Origin: CAYRYU01 sp964428355
GTDB taxonomy: Bacteria; Muiribacteriota; Ozemobacteria; Ozemobacterales; Ozemobacteraceae
Direction: 5' to 3'
NCBI GenBank assembly: GCA_964428355.1
Contig: CAYRYU010000010.1
Span: 1 to 64,000 of the forward strand
Length of the DNA stretch: 64,000 nt
Shown here: positions 17,142 through 25,951 of the stretch, one piece after another
Layout: each line of letters begins with the position of its first letter
Position numbering within the stretch: position 1 is the first letter of the stretch
Notes under the pieces: model-generated
The model's database searches: none
The model's input: only the letters and a program-made list of their open reading frames with translations
What the model was told of the DNA's origin: nothing
Translations under genes and position numbers: made by a program

Positions 17142-17933
17142 ATGGATTTTCTTGCCCTTTCGGGGAAAACCTTCCTGGTGGTGGGCGTGGCAAACAAGAA
17201 GAGCGTTGCCTTCTTCGTGGCGAGGAACCTTCTGGAAGCTGGGGCCAAGGTGGTCTTTTCCGTCCAGGGGGATGAACACCGCGAAAGGGTTTCGAAGCTC
17301 TTTCCGGACTCGATCATCCTGGTCTGCGATGTCGAGCGGGAGGAGGATATCCGCAGGCTCGGTGAAGCCCTCCGCGAGAAGGATATCAGGCTTTCCGGGC
17401 TCGTCCATTCCATCGCCTTCGCCAACTACCGGGATGGAATCAAGCCTTTTCACGAGACCGACCCCGGGGATTTCCTCCAGGCGACGAACATCTCCTGCTT
17501 TTCCCTCGTGTCGATCACGAACGCCCTGAAAGACCGCCTCGAACCCGATGCCTCGATCGTCACGATCTCGATCAGCAACACGCGGGCGACCGCCTACGGT
17601 TACATGGGACCGATAAAAGCGGGCCTGGATGCCGCGGTCGCCTTCCTGGCCAAATCCCTTTCGGCCATTTCCAGGGTGAGGGTCAACGCGGTCTGCGCCG
17701 GACCCCTTAAAACTTCGGCCTCCGCGGGGATTCCAGGCTACGTGGAGAACTACCTTTTCGCCGAGCAGCTGACTCTCAGGAAAGCCGCCCTCAAGACCGA
17801 GGAGGTTGCCAACACCGCGATCTTCCTCCTCTCGCCTGCTTCGAGCGGGATCAACGCGACGGGGATCCTCGTCGATGCGGGAATGTCCTGCAACTACTTC
17901 GATCAGGACGTCGTTTCCAGAGCCACCCGCTGA
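17142..17933 (+). CDS. enoyl-ACP reductase-like, FabI family (atypical active site)
   Basis: A 263-residue short-chain dehydrogenase closest to FabI. The atypical nucleotide motif GVANKKSVAF (about 15-24) and LVHSIAFAN (about 85) are FabI hallmarks. The catalytic Tyr and Lys have the FabI spacing of six residues between them (YGYMGPIK). The other conserved FabI tyrosine (Tyr146 in E. coli) aligns with isoleucine in ISIS, and two residues are missing in that loop. The activity may thus be altered. ATG 17142 is preferred; TTG 17130 is an upstream alternative. It closes the operon. It may saturate only some cycles, leaving a polyunsaturated chain (inference). Confidence 0.82.
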   Translation: MDFLALSGKTFLVVGVANKKSVAFFVARNLLEAGAKVVFSVQGDEHRERVSKLFPDSIILVCDVEREEDIRRLGEALREKDIRLSGLVHSIAFANYRDGIKPFHETDPGDFLQATNISCFSLVSITNALKDRLEPDASIVTISISNTRATAYGYMGPIKAGLDAAVAFLAKSLSAISRVRVNAVCAGPLKTSASAGIPGYVENYLFAEQLTLRKAALKTEEVANTAIFLLSPASSGINATGILVDAGMSCNYFDQDVVSRATR

Positions 17934-17944
17934 CCCGACCCAAC

Positions 17945-17992
17945 GGAAGCTCACCCCGAAGTCACGGAGGACACGAAGTCCACAAAGTAGGA
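17945..17992. repeat. short dispersed-repeat-like sequence between convergent genes
   Basis: The gap between the FabI-like gene and the hydratase carries AGTCACGGAGGACACGAAG (about 17960-17978). This is a widespread intergenic motif type in environmental genomes and is related in style to the elements at 1670-1945. No U-rich terminator is evident. Confidence 0.35.
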
Positions 17993-18001
17993 GAAGACAG
18001 T

Positions 18002-19579
18002 TCAACGCATGATCGTCCGGACCGCGTTGAAGAGGTTCCTGAAACGTTTCCAGCCTTTGAAGATCGGGGTAGGGGATTCCCCGCATCCCAGAAGCGAATA
18101 GACCGCCATCTGGGCCGACCGCACCGAGTATTCGACCGTGAAGACGATATCCTCCGGGATCTCGCAGTACTGGCCGATGAAGGCGAAGTTCCCCGAACAA
18201 TCGGGAACGACCTTAGGACGGTCGCCGGGGTTTCTGGGCATGAACTGGCTGGTGATATAAGGCATCATGCAGGGGATGCAGATCGCCGAGTCCAGGAGGG
18301 CGTCGAGGTCCTTTTCGAATCTCAGGTGGCTCAACAGTTCGATAAGGATCTCCCGACCGGAACATTCGGACATCAGCTTCCGGACGAAGTTGCCCGGCTT
18401 TTCGGGGTTGAGACCGTATCCCCAGAAAACCTGCAGGTTGTCGGGTTGCCCGATGAAATGCGGCTGGGCGGGAAAAGCGAATGAGATCAGCCAGTTCGAG
18501 TCTTTGATCGTCAGGATCCCCTCGGTACCGGTCCGCACCCGGGTGATTCCCCGGAGAAGGTCGGTGAACAGGGGACTGGACAGGGTGGTGGTGAAAGAGA
18601 CCCAGCCGGTCTTTCCGACATCGGAGTCGAATGCGGCGTGGCGGCCGAACTCGGGGCTCCACTTTCCGATGTTCTCCCAGAGATGCCAGCAGGAACTCCC
18701 ATTTTCGGAGAATCTGGGGGGCGGCTCGTCCATCGAACCCGTCGCGACATTTCCCGTCATCGAACCCAGGGTCAGGAAAACAAGACTCCCCCTGCCGATC
18801 TCGACCCGCTCCTCGCGCCCTTGTGAAAGCAAGCGGATCTCGGTGATCCGCATCTTCCCACCTTCGCGGGCAAAACTGGCATCGGTAACGGTGCTGCACC
18901 TGCGGAACTCGACCCCGTGCGCCTGGAGCCACTTCTTGACAGGCCTGATGACGGAATCGAACTGGTTGAAACGGGTGTTCCTCACGCAGGTCTGGATATC
19001 CAGGAGGTGCGAATCCTGGATGAACCTCAGGATGTATCGCCTGAACTCCTCGAGGGAATGCCATGGCTGGAAGGAGAAGGTCGTGCAGAACTCCAGCCAG
19101 AAATTGCTCCTGAAGAAGCCGGGGGAGAAGAACCCGTCGATCCTGGCTCCGGCGATCATCCCTTCGGGGAGCGCAAGGAGCTTCATAAGCCTTACCCGGT
19201 CGATCAGAGGCAATCGGAAAGGCCTTGCCGCGACGGGTTTGCCCTTTTCCAGAAGCCTTACCCGGGCATGGGTTTTCATTGAATCGTTGAACTCGACGAA
19301 ATCGTCCATAAGGGATTTCCCGGGATCTTCCAATGTCGGGACCGAGGAGATCAGGTCGAAGAATGCTGAATAGACGTGATCCTCCAGCATCCGGAAACCC
19401 CGCATGAAATAGCCGCTCTTCTGCGGTTCGAAGAACGCGTCGAGACTTCCGCCCGCGAATTCCATCGCTTCGAAGACGGTGACCCGTTCCCCGGGGAATC
19501 CGCCTTTCCGGATGAGATAAAAGGCGGTCGCGATTCCGGCAAGCCCCCCCCCGGCGATATATGCTCTGGCGTTGTCCAA
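18002..19579 (-). CDS. oleate hydratase-family FAD protein (myosin-cross-reactive antigen family)
   Basis: A 525-residue flavoprotein. The start is a TTG directly after an in-frame stop; no ATG is available. The dinucleotide motif YIAGGGLAGIATAFYLIRKG (about 7-26) and the EAMEFAGGSLD segment match oleate hydratases (OhyA/MCRA). The GYFMRGFRMLEDHVYSAFFD region (about 57-76) corresponds to the family's catalytic-acid segment. The length is shorter than the usual 560-590 residues. Known reaction: FAD-dependent hydration of a cis double bond in fatty acids, without net redox. It is convergent to the ole/FAS operon, so separately transcribed, but likely metabolically linked: it may hydrate unsaturated chains or act as a related isomerase. 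Confidence 0.86.
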   Translation of the reverse strand: MDNARAYIAGGGLAGIATAFYLIRKGGFPGERVTVFEAMEFAGGSLDAFFEPQKSGYFMRGFRMLEDHVYSAFFDLISSVPTLEDPGKSLMDDFVEFNDSMKTHARVRLLEKGKPVAARPFRLPLIDRVRLMKLLALPEGMIAGARIDGFFSPGFFRSNFWLEFCTTFSFQPWHSLEEFRRYILRFIQDSHLLDIQTCVRNTRFNQFDSVIRPVKKWLQAHGVEFRRCSTVTDASFAREGGKMRITEIRLLSQGREERVEIGRGSLVFLTLGSMTGNVATGSMDEPPPRFSENGSSCWHLWENIGKWSPEFGRHAAFDSDVGKTGWVSFTTTLSSPLFTDLLRGITRVRTGTEGILTIKDSNWLISFAFPAQPHFIGQPDNLQVFWGYGLNPEKPGNFVRKLMSECSGREILIELLSHLRFEKDLDALLDSAICIPCMMPYITSQFMPRNPGDRPKVVPDCSGNFAFIGQYCEIPEDIVFTVEYSVRSAQMAVYSLLGCGESPTPIFKGWKRFRNLFNAVRTIMR

Positions 19580-19694
19580 GGTTCAACTCGTTTTTCGGAA
19601 AAATTCCATGGAAGGGAACCCCGTGGTCCATGGTCAGGATACCTGTATTGGATCCGCCAAATCAAGCCGTTCCCCAGAATGGGCCGGAATGGGA

Positions 19695-19722
19695 TTGCGG
19701 GATGGAAAATTTCTGGTAGAAT
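19695..19722 (+). promoter_or_regulatory. candidate promoter of the metallopeptidase gene
   Basis: TTGCGG (19695-19700), a 16-base spacer and TAGAAT (19717-19722) lie about 130 bases before the predicted start at 19852. The -10 is a 5/6 match; the -35 is weaker. Confidence 0.35.
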
Positions 19723-19851
19723 TAGCTGACCGAGTTCCGTTTTCTTCCGGGGCGGACGGGCCGTCCTTCGCGGAATCATACAGAAAAGCGCCTGGCCTGG
19801 ATTGGGATGTGTTCCCCTTTTCCGGGCTTTCATGGAAAGGATGATCGCAAA

Positions 19852-22769
19852 ATGAGCAATGTCCAGGGAAGATCCCTGTTTCTGATGGTCCTTCTGGTCC
19901 TGGGGTTCGCCCTCNNNNNNNNNNNNNNNNNNNNNNNNNNNNNNNNNNNNNNNNNNNNNNNNNNNNNNNNNNNNNNNNNNNNNNNNNNNNNNNNNNNNNN
20001 NNNNNNNNNNNNNNTGTCCAGGGAAGATCCCTGTTTCTGATGGTCCTTCTGGTCCTGGGGTTCGCCCTCGCCGCGAATGCCGAAGTCCAGAAACCGGCCA
20101 TCGTCGACGGAACCTTCCAGCTCCGACAACAAAGGGAAGTGCTGGACGCACAGATCCGCGCGCGTCTCAGTACCGATCCGGTCTACGCCGCCAAGGTAAA
20201 AGCCCTGGGGAAGGTTCAGCCCGCAATGGTGGTCCACAAGACCACGATCGATTTCCAGGTCTACAATTTCGGAACCGGGTCATACCAGACCCGTTCGGGG
20301 ATCCTGAGGGAAGTCGGGGCGCACTGCTACATTTTCGTCGAACAGGATTCCTATTACCTCCTCGGATCCGATGGGCCCACCACCCTGGCGCAGATCCGGG
20401 CCACGTTCGACGAGAAAGTCTTCCCTACCGCGACCGGCTGGTTCGGAAACGTCTTCATTCCTCCCGCTTTCGGGCTTCCCGACGACAAGATATATATCTA
20501 TCTGTGCGACATCCGGGACGGTTTGAGCGGTGGATATGTCGCGGGATACTTCGATTCCGAGGATATCGAGGCCAAGATCGGGGGGAACCGGAAACCGGTC
20601 TTCTTCATGGATCTGAACCCCGGAAAGCCCGGCAACCCAACCGACAAGAACAACGATTTCTACAGGACCCTCGTCCACGAAATGCAGCACATGATCAACT
20701 TTTCGCGTCATTTCGCCCTTGGAGCCCTTCAGGAAGACCGCTGGATCGAGGAAGGGCTTTCGGGATTCGCCGAGTATGCATACACCTCGATCGTGACGGG
20801 GGATGGAATCGGCCTCCCTCCGAGCCCCCATCTGTCGAAGTTTCTTGCAAACCCTGATCTGGTGCTGACGAACAACTCGAGTTTCGAATGGTTGAACGAC
20901 TCAACCACCCTGTTCCGGCACTACGGGGCCTCTTTCCTTTACTGCTATTATCTTCAGGAAAAATATGGCGGTTCGACCGAGAACGACCGGAAAGTTTTTG
21001 TCCAGACGTTGATCAACAACCGCGACATCGGGGTGACCGGGTTGAACTCCGCTCTTGCAGCGAAGGGGGCGACCTTCGTCCAATCCCTGAAGAATTGGCT
21101 TCTCGCAAACCACTTGAACGATACGACGATCGGAAACGGATTTTACGGGTATGTGGACAAGGCAACCCGCCTGGGAACCGAAGGTAACGGAATCCCGATC
21201 GCGGGGTCCTTCCACACCTATTCCGCGAACTCTTTGTCGACGGTCGGTGGCGAGGGGACAGCCTATCCCAATGCCGGGAAGTACCATGACATCTCCGGAA
21301 CCGGGCGTTTCACCCTTCTCTTCGAGGGGGAAACCTCGAAATTCACTCCCTTCGTCGGCCTCATCGGGAACAACAAATCCATGACCGTCTCGGATGTCTC
21401 CCTTTCCGCTTCGAATACCGGGAGCATCGAAATCGACCTTTCCAGCAACCAGCGGGCCGTGATCGTTCCCGCCCTTATTGATATCGGAGCACCTTCCACG
21501 GCGGCCTACTTCTACAGGTTTCAGGCGAAAAACTCGAAGCTGGTGCTGTACCCGGTTCCCAACCCGGCCTTTTTCGACGACGACTACACCCTCAACAAGA
21601 GCGAGCGGTCGTTCAACTTCCTGATCGTGGTCAAATCCACGAGCGGGGCGCTTCCCTCCGCCCCCGTCGTCCAGGTCAGCTTCAACAACATCGTTTCCAG
21701 TCCCGCCATGACCGCGGTTGACCCCGCCAACCCCACGATGTACGTCGGCAACTACCTGCTCCCTTCGGTTTCGGGGGAAGGTGTCGTGACCGCGACGGTG
21801 GGGGGTGACACCTCGAGTTTTTCTTTCTTCCAGTCCTCACTGAAAAGCAATGTCGGAGCCAAGTTGACCGTCAAGGAAGCGGAGTTTTCCGTCACCTCGC
21901 GGCTGGACACGGATTCCGCCTATCTTTTCGAAACGGCCCTGGTCGATCCGCCCTCCGAGCTGAAGATCCTGTCGAAACCCTACAACCTGCTTTTCAGCGC
22001 CAAAGACTCGGTCGAAGCGCGCCTCCTGGTGGACAGCGTCGCCTACTCAGTCGACAACGATTCCCAGATTGGTTTCTGGACCGGAAGGAAAACAGGAACC
22101 ACCTGGCTCAAAGCCAGCCGGAACGAGCGCGGGTTCTTTTCCCCCATCACCTTCGAGGGGACTTTCGCCCTGGCCGCCGACACCGTCGCCCCACGGATTC
22201 ACGATGCTCACGTCGAAGAGGGTGAGGACAAGCCCACCCTCATCGCCCGCGTTACCGACGGCGGATCGGGGATCAACCGGGATTCTATCCGGGTCGAGGT
22301 CAACTCCGAATCGGTTCCGTACAACTTCGATCCCGAAACCGGCCAGATTACCACTGATCTTTCCCGCCTTTCCAAAGGCCAGCACCGTATCGTGATCGAG
22401 GTGAAAGACCTTGCCGACAACCGGGGAAGGGCGATCCTCGATCAGACCCTTCAGGGGCCCCTGATGATCGTTCAGACCGCGGCTTACCCCAATCCGTGCC
22501 GGGGAACCGCCCATCTGGCCGCCATCCTGGACGGCAGCGGGGCAAACGATGCCTCCCTCGAGGTGGAGGCGCGGATTTACGACGTGGCGAACCACAAGAT
22601 CACATCGCTTCCCCTCAACTACAAGTCGAACGGTACGTTCATCGCCAACTGGGACACCAGAAACGAAGATGGAAAGCAGGTTGCCAACGGAGTCTACATT
22701 TTCAAGGTCGTTGTCAGACGGAGCGGGGAGGAGCTCAAGAGCACCGGAAAACTCGCGATCCTCCGGTAG
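19852..22769 (+). CDS. secreted M30-like metallopeptidase (crossed by assembly gap)
   Basis: The start ATG at 19852 encodes MSNVQGRSLFLMVLLVLG, and the frame stops at the N run. The 55 bases before the gap are repeated after it. If the copies are merged at 20070 the frame continues without break and completes a signal peptide ending FALAANA-E. The mature protein of about 900 residues holds a zinc motif HEMQH with the downstream glutamates in WIEEGLSGFAE (about 245-270), as in the hyicolysin/M30-type gluzincins. Long beta-rich domains follow. The C-terminus is a FlgD/T9SS-like Ig repeat: YPNPCRG, then W-x-T-R-N-E-D-G-K-Q-V-x-N-G-V-Y. Probably an extracellular or surface protease. Confidence 0.82.
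19860..19914 (+). repeat. 55-base direct repeat, left copy at assembly gap
   Basis: Identical to 20015-20069, the sequence directly after the N run. Exact 55-base overlap at contig ends is what a de Bruijn assembler with k=55 leaves. It is taken as one true copy in the genome. Confidence 0.9.
19915..20014. other. assembly gap of exactly 100 N
   Basis: One hundred N lie between two copies of the same 55 bases. The round number marks a placeholder of unknown length. Merging the flanks keeps the reading frame, so the true gap is probably minus 55, meaning there is no missing sequence. Confidence 0.95.
20015..20069 (+). repeat. 55-base direct repeat, right copy at assembly gap
   Basis: Same sequence as 19860-19914. 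It encodes part of the hydrophobic signal peptide (SLFLMVLLVLGFAL) a second time and is best explained as an unmerged contig overlap. Confidence 0.9.
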
Positions 22770-22858
22770 GCCGTCGTTTCCTCCCCTGTAGGCGCATGGA
22801 AGGACTTTCCCCTGGCACCATTCCCCGGCCCGCCTCGGATCCTGTGGCCTTGGGGAAA

Positions 22859-22888
22859 TTGCTTTTAGGAGAGGTTTTCCGTTATACT
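22859..22888 (+). promoter_or_regulatory. sigma-70-type promoter of the pilin-like operon
   Basis: TTGCTT (22859-22864) and TATACT (22883-22888) are 18 bases apart. They lie 20 bases before the start codon of the next gene, whose ribosome binding site GGGGGAGG lies between. Confidence 0.5.
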
Positions 22889-22908
22889 TTCCTGGGGGAG
22901 GCAGGGGA

Positions 22909-25437
22909 ATGCACAAGTTTTTTCCGGGATTCCCCATCAGGGGAGGAATTTCCTTCGGGTGCCGCAGGCTTCGGTCGGGGTCTGCATACCTGGCCGTTCT
23001 CGGTGTCGTAAGCGTTCTCGTTCTTCTCGGGATACTTCTTTCGCGCACGACGATCGCGAACAGGTGGCAGACTGTTTTCACCAACAACGAGAAGAAGGCC
23101 GAGGAGTGCGCGGAAGCTGCCACGAACATGGCTTTCCGGCTGGTCCAGGAGGGAATGAACGACTGGAGCTCATTCTGGAAGCTCCTCAACAAACCGGACG
23201 AGTTCTTCACCAGCTGGTTTATGCGGTTCCGGATACCGACTCCGGTTGCCCAAGCCTACATGGACCCTGTCTCATACAAAGGTGCCCAGCAGAACGGTGT
23301 CGATGTCACCCTGGACCTTTTCAGTAACGGTGTTTTCAAGCCCATATACGAGAAGGGGGTCACCTACGAGTTCGACTCCGCGGCTCCCAAGGCCGATTCG
23401 CCGCTCAGTCCCCTTACGGACATGTTCGGGCAGTCGGGAGGACGGGTCCATGTCAAATCCAATGCGAAGATCATCCGGGCGTGGGCCATTCTGGCCAAAA
23501 ACCCCGATTTCAAGATTGCGGGGATAGAACTTCCCTCGGTTGCTGCCAACGGGTTTCTCGGAAATCTGATCGATTCGATCAACGACGACTCCCTGAGCTT
23601 CAAATTCAGCGTGATCGACCTGATTCCCGAGGTCAACCTCCTGAAAGCCCCTGACCTGAGCGGGTTGACCTGCCTTGTCCAGGGGGTCTACGTTCCCATA
23701 GGCTACATCCTCCAGCCATTGATCATCGAACCCCTTTTCGAGAAGATTTCGGATTCCCTCAATCTCACCACCCGCTCCCTTGCGAAGAAACTATTCGGAG
23801 AGAAACTCGATTTCGAGTTCAACTTCGACGACCTGAAGAAGAAGGTCAAGGAAAAGGTCCTCAGTATCCTTCCCCAGGATCTCCGAGCCTTTGCCGGGAG
23901 CCTCTCCTATGACGTGACCGTCGAGAAGCAGGGAGTTCTCGAGGTCCAGACGGATCTGGAATTCCAACCCAACCATCCCGGCCCTGGGCCTACGATCCGC
24001 AAGACCCTGGTCGTGCAGCGCGAGTTTCGGGTCGCCGACATCCAACCCGTGGCTCCCGACCACACTTTTTTCGTCGCCAACTCCAAGTATCTCTACGAGA
24101 ATTCCGGAGTGGAGAACAAGGACAATTGGCCCGGTGATATCGCCATCAACTGGAACGAGGGAGCCGGCGCGATCGTTTTGCACAACCTCCCTTCCTTCGA
24201 ATCGGTCTGGAACTCCTTCAAGGCCTTTTTCTCACTCGATCTCAAGGAGTTGACGAGGCAGGTTATGCTTCCGGGCCTAGTACGGGTGAACGGGACCAAG
24301 GAAATGCTCATCAACCTCGGTATGTTCGACAGGTTTCCCCCGACCCTCAAGTACATCGAGGCTGCTGCCCTCCTTATCGGGCACGAATCCGGCAAGTGCG
24401 CCTGCGCCAGCAAGCACGACGACTCGGGCGAAAAGACCACGCACAACCTCATCCCTGGCTGCAAAACTGTCTTGTACAATTTCTGGGCTAACGGGGAACC
24501 TTTCGACTGGGGCTACTTCGGCACCGCCGCCGTCGGAGGAAACGGTTCCTTCTGGCTTCCCCTCCCCCCGATGTATGCGCACACCCTGTTGTTCGGGAAT
24601 TTCCACCTCGAGTTCCCCTTTTCGCTTTCGGCTGAGGGTTACCTGAAGAAGGTCTATAGCCACATCAAGTTCCTGATCGTAAAGATCCTTATCCCCCCTA
24701 TCCCGATCATCGGATTCATGGGGCTGGAGATCCCGATTCCCTGGCTCTGGTATTCCAATCACAAGGAGCCCTACGGTTTTTGCCGTTGGCCGGGCTACAA
24801 GGACGACGCGGAGGGGGCCTCGAAATGGGATCCCAAGCTTTCAAAGAACAACCCTGCGAACCTGTACAGCCCCACCCAGTATCTCAAAAAGGCAAGCTAC
24901 TTCTACAACAAGTCGTGGGAGTTCCAGAACGACATTGAGAACCGGTCGATCATGTACAATGACCACAAGGTGTTCATCTGCGATGGGGTCACCTTCGTCA
25001 ACGACAACCTCTGGTTCAACGAAGACATTACGGTGATGGGCCGGGGAATCATCGTCGCAGCGGGAAACATCCACCTCAACGCCAACATCAGCAAGGAAGA
25101 GTTCGACCGGGACGGGAACCCCACGGTGTTTTCCCTGGTTGCCCGAAACGGTGCCCTGATAAACAAGTTCAAGTCCCTCAAGATCCATGCCTGCTGCTTC
25201 GCGGACAAGGGTGTCAACAACACGATGGGGTCCAATCTGGATATCCATGGGAACCTCGTTGTCAACCGCTTCGATCGCCAGGCTTGCCAGGGGAACCTGG
25301 AAGTCCATTATGAATCCAAGCACACCAGGAGTTCCCTCCTTTCCATGATCAGGCCGATTGCGAAGTATGACCCCACGAGGTACTTCGTGACGATGAGCTC
25401 GCGGCTTCTCCGATACGAGTTCTTGAAACAGAAATGA
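22909..25437 (+). CDS. large PilX/GspK-like pilus-associated protein
   Basis: An 842-residue protein with a short basic leader and a single hydrophobic helix (about 24-46, RSGSAYLAVLGVVSVLVLLGILL). This is the arrangement of PilX- or GspK-type minor pilins, which lack the standard FTLIE sequence. The helix is followed by an EEC-A-EAATNMAF segment typical of PilX-like stems. The remaining 780 residues are extracytoplasmic and unrecognised. They include a Cys/His cluster (GHESGKCACASKHDD, about 492-506). The late part contains regularly spaced hydrophobic strands (about 680-800) that suggest a right-handed beta structure. It heads an operon with two classical prepilins, so it is likely a tip or scaffold component of a pseudopilus or an adhesin. 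Confidence 0.7.
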   Translation: MHKFFPGFPIRGGISFGCRRLRSGSAYLAVLGVVSVLVLLGILLSRTTIANRWQTVFTNNEKKAEECAEAATNMAFRLVQEGMNDWSSFWKLLNKPDEFFTSWFMRFRIPTPVAQAYMDPVSYKGAQQNGVDVTLDLFSNGVFKPIYEKGVTYEFDSAAPKADSPLSPLTDMFGQSGGRVHVKSNAKIIRAWAILAKNPDFKIAGIELPSVAANGFLGNLIDSINDDSLSFKFSVIDLIPEVNLLKAPDLSGLTCLVQGVYVPIGYILQPLIIEPLFEKISDSLNLTTRSLAKKLFGEKLDFEFNFDDLKKKVKEKVLSILPQDLRAFAGSLSYDVTVEKQGVLEVQTDLEFQPNHPGPGPTIRKTLVVQREFRVADIQPVAPDHTFFVANSKYLYENSGVENKDNWPGDIAINWNEGAGAIVLHNLPSFESVWNSFKAFFSLDLKELTRQVMLPGLVRVNGTKEMLINLGMFDRFPPTLKYIEAAALLIGHESGKCACASKHDDSGEKTTHNLIPGCKTVLYNFWANGEPFDWGYFGTAAVGGNGSFWLPLPPMYAHTLLFGNFHLEFPFSLSAEGYLKKVYSHIKFLIVKILIPPIPIIGFMGLEIPIPWLWYSNHKEPYGFCRWPGYKDDAEGASKWDPKLSKNNPANLYSPTQYLKKASYFYNKSWEFQNDIENRSIMYNDHKVFICDGVTFVNDNLWFNEDITVMGRGIIVAAGNIHLNANISKEEFDRDGNPTVFSLVARNGALINKFKSLKIHACCFADKGVNNTMGSNLDIHGNLVVNRFDRQACQGNLEVHYESKHTRSSLLSMIRPIAKYDPTRYFVTMSSRLLRYEFLKQK

Positions 25438-25458
25438 GCGTGATCGGGTGAAGATCGT

Positions 25459-25914
25459 ATGACCGATGCCAGGGGTCTGACCATTCTCGAGATCCTGATC
25501 GCGGTTTCCATCATGGCGCTTGCGGTCATTCCTCTCTACACCCATCTTTCGGGCCAGGCCTCCACCGCATTCGAGACCGAGAAGATCCAGATGGCAGACA
25601 AGATTCTGCAGAGCGTCAAGGAAGAGCTCACCGCCCTTCCCTTCTCGGAATTCTACAAGAGGACGAAAGACCAGCCCGCGGACAAGGAAGGTCCCTTCGA
25701 ACTTTCCGACGGATATTATCCCGTGACTCTCGACCAGGTCCTGAAGATCCAGAAGCAGCACAAGGATTTCCAGGTTACGGGAGTCTGGAAGTATCTGAAA
25801 CGCGGGGACAAAATCGACAAGACGATGATCCAGGTAGACATGAAGATCAACTGGAATGTTCCGGGAAAAAACTGGGAACGGACCCGGAGCTTTTTGCTCG
25901 TGGCCCCCAAATGA
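25459..25914 (+). CDS. prepilin-type pseudopilin (short)
   Basis: A 151-residue protein with a classical prepilin peptidase site and helix: RG-LTILEILIAVSIMALAVI (about 5-24), with glutamate at the +5 position. The rest is a small globular domain of unknown type. It lies 21 bases after the large PilX-like gene. It is expected to be processed by a PilD-type peptidase encoded elsewhere and built into a pilus or type II secretion-like pseudopilus. Confidence 0.85.
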   Translation: MTDARGLTILEILIAVSIMALAVIPLYTHLSGQASTAFETEKIQMADKILQSVKEELTALPFSEFYKRTKDQPADKEGPFELSDGYYPVTLDQVLKIQKQHKDFQVTGVWKYLKRGDKIDKTMIQVDMKINWNVPGKNWERTRSFLLVAPK

Positions 25915-25951
25915 CCTTTCGGCATCGCCGAATCGAACGGAGGAACGAACC

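Noticed and set aside
7031..17933. Aryl polyene or dialkylresorcinol cluster
   Set aside because: No ammonia-lyase, second ketosynthase/chain length factor, or DarB-type cyclase. OleABCD with correct residues gives a better explanation.
7031..17933. Calling the cluster a ladderane pathway
   Set aside because: CrtI-like plus FAS genes are reminiscent of proposed ladderane gene sets, but no radical SAM enzyme is present and no product evidence exists. Kept as a comparison only.
19351..20151. Minus-strand frames running through the N gap
   Set aside because: They are translated partly from N and antisense to the hydratase and peptidase genes.
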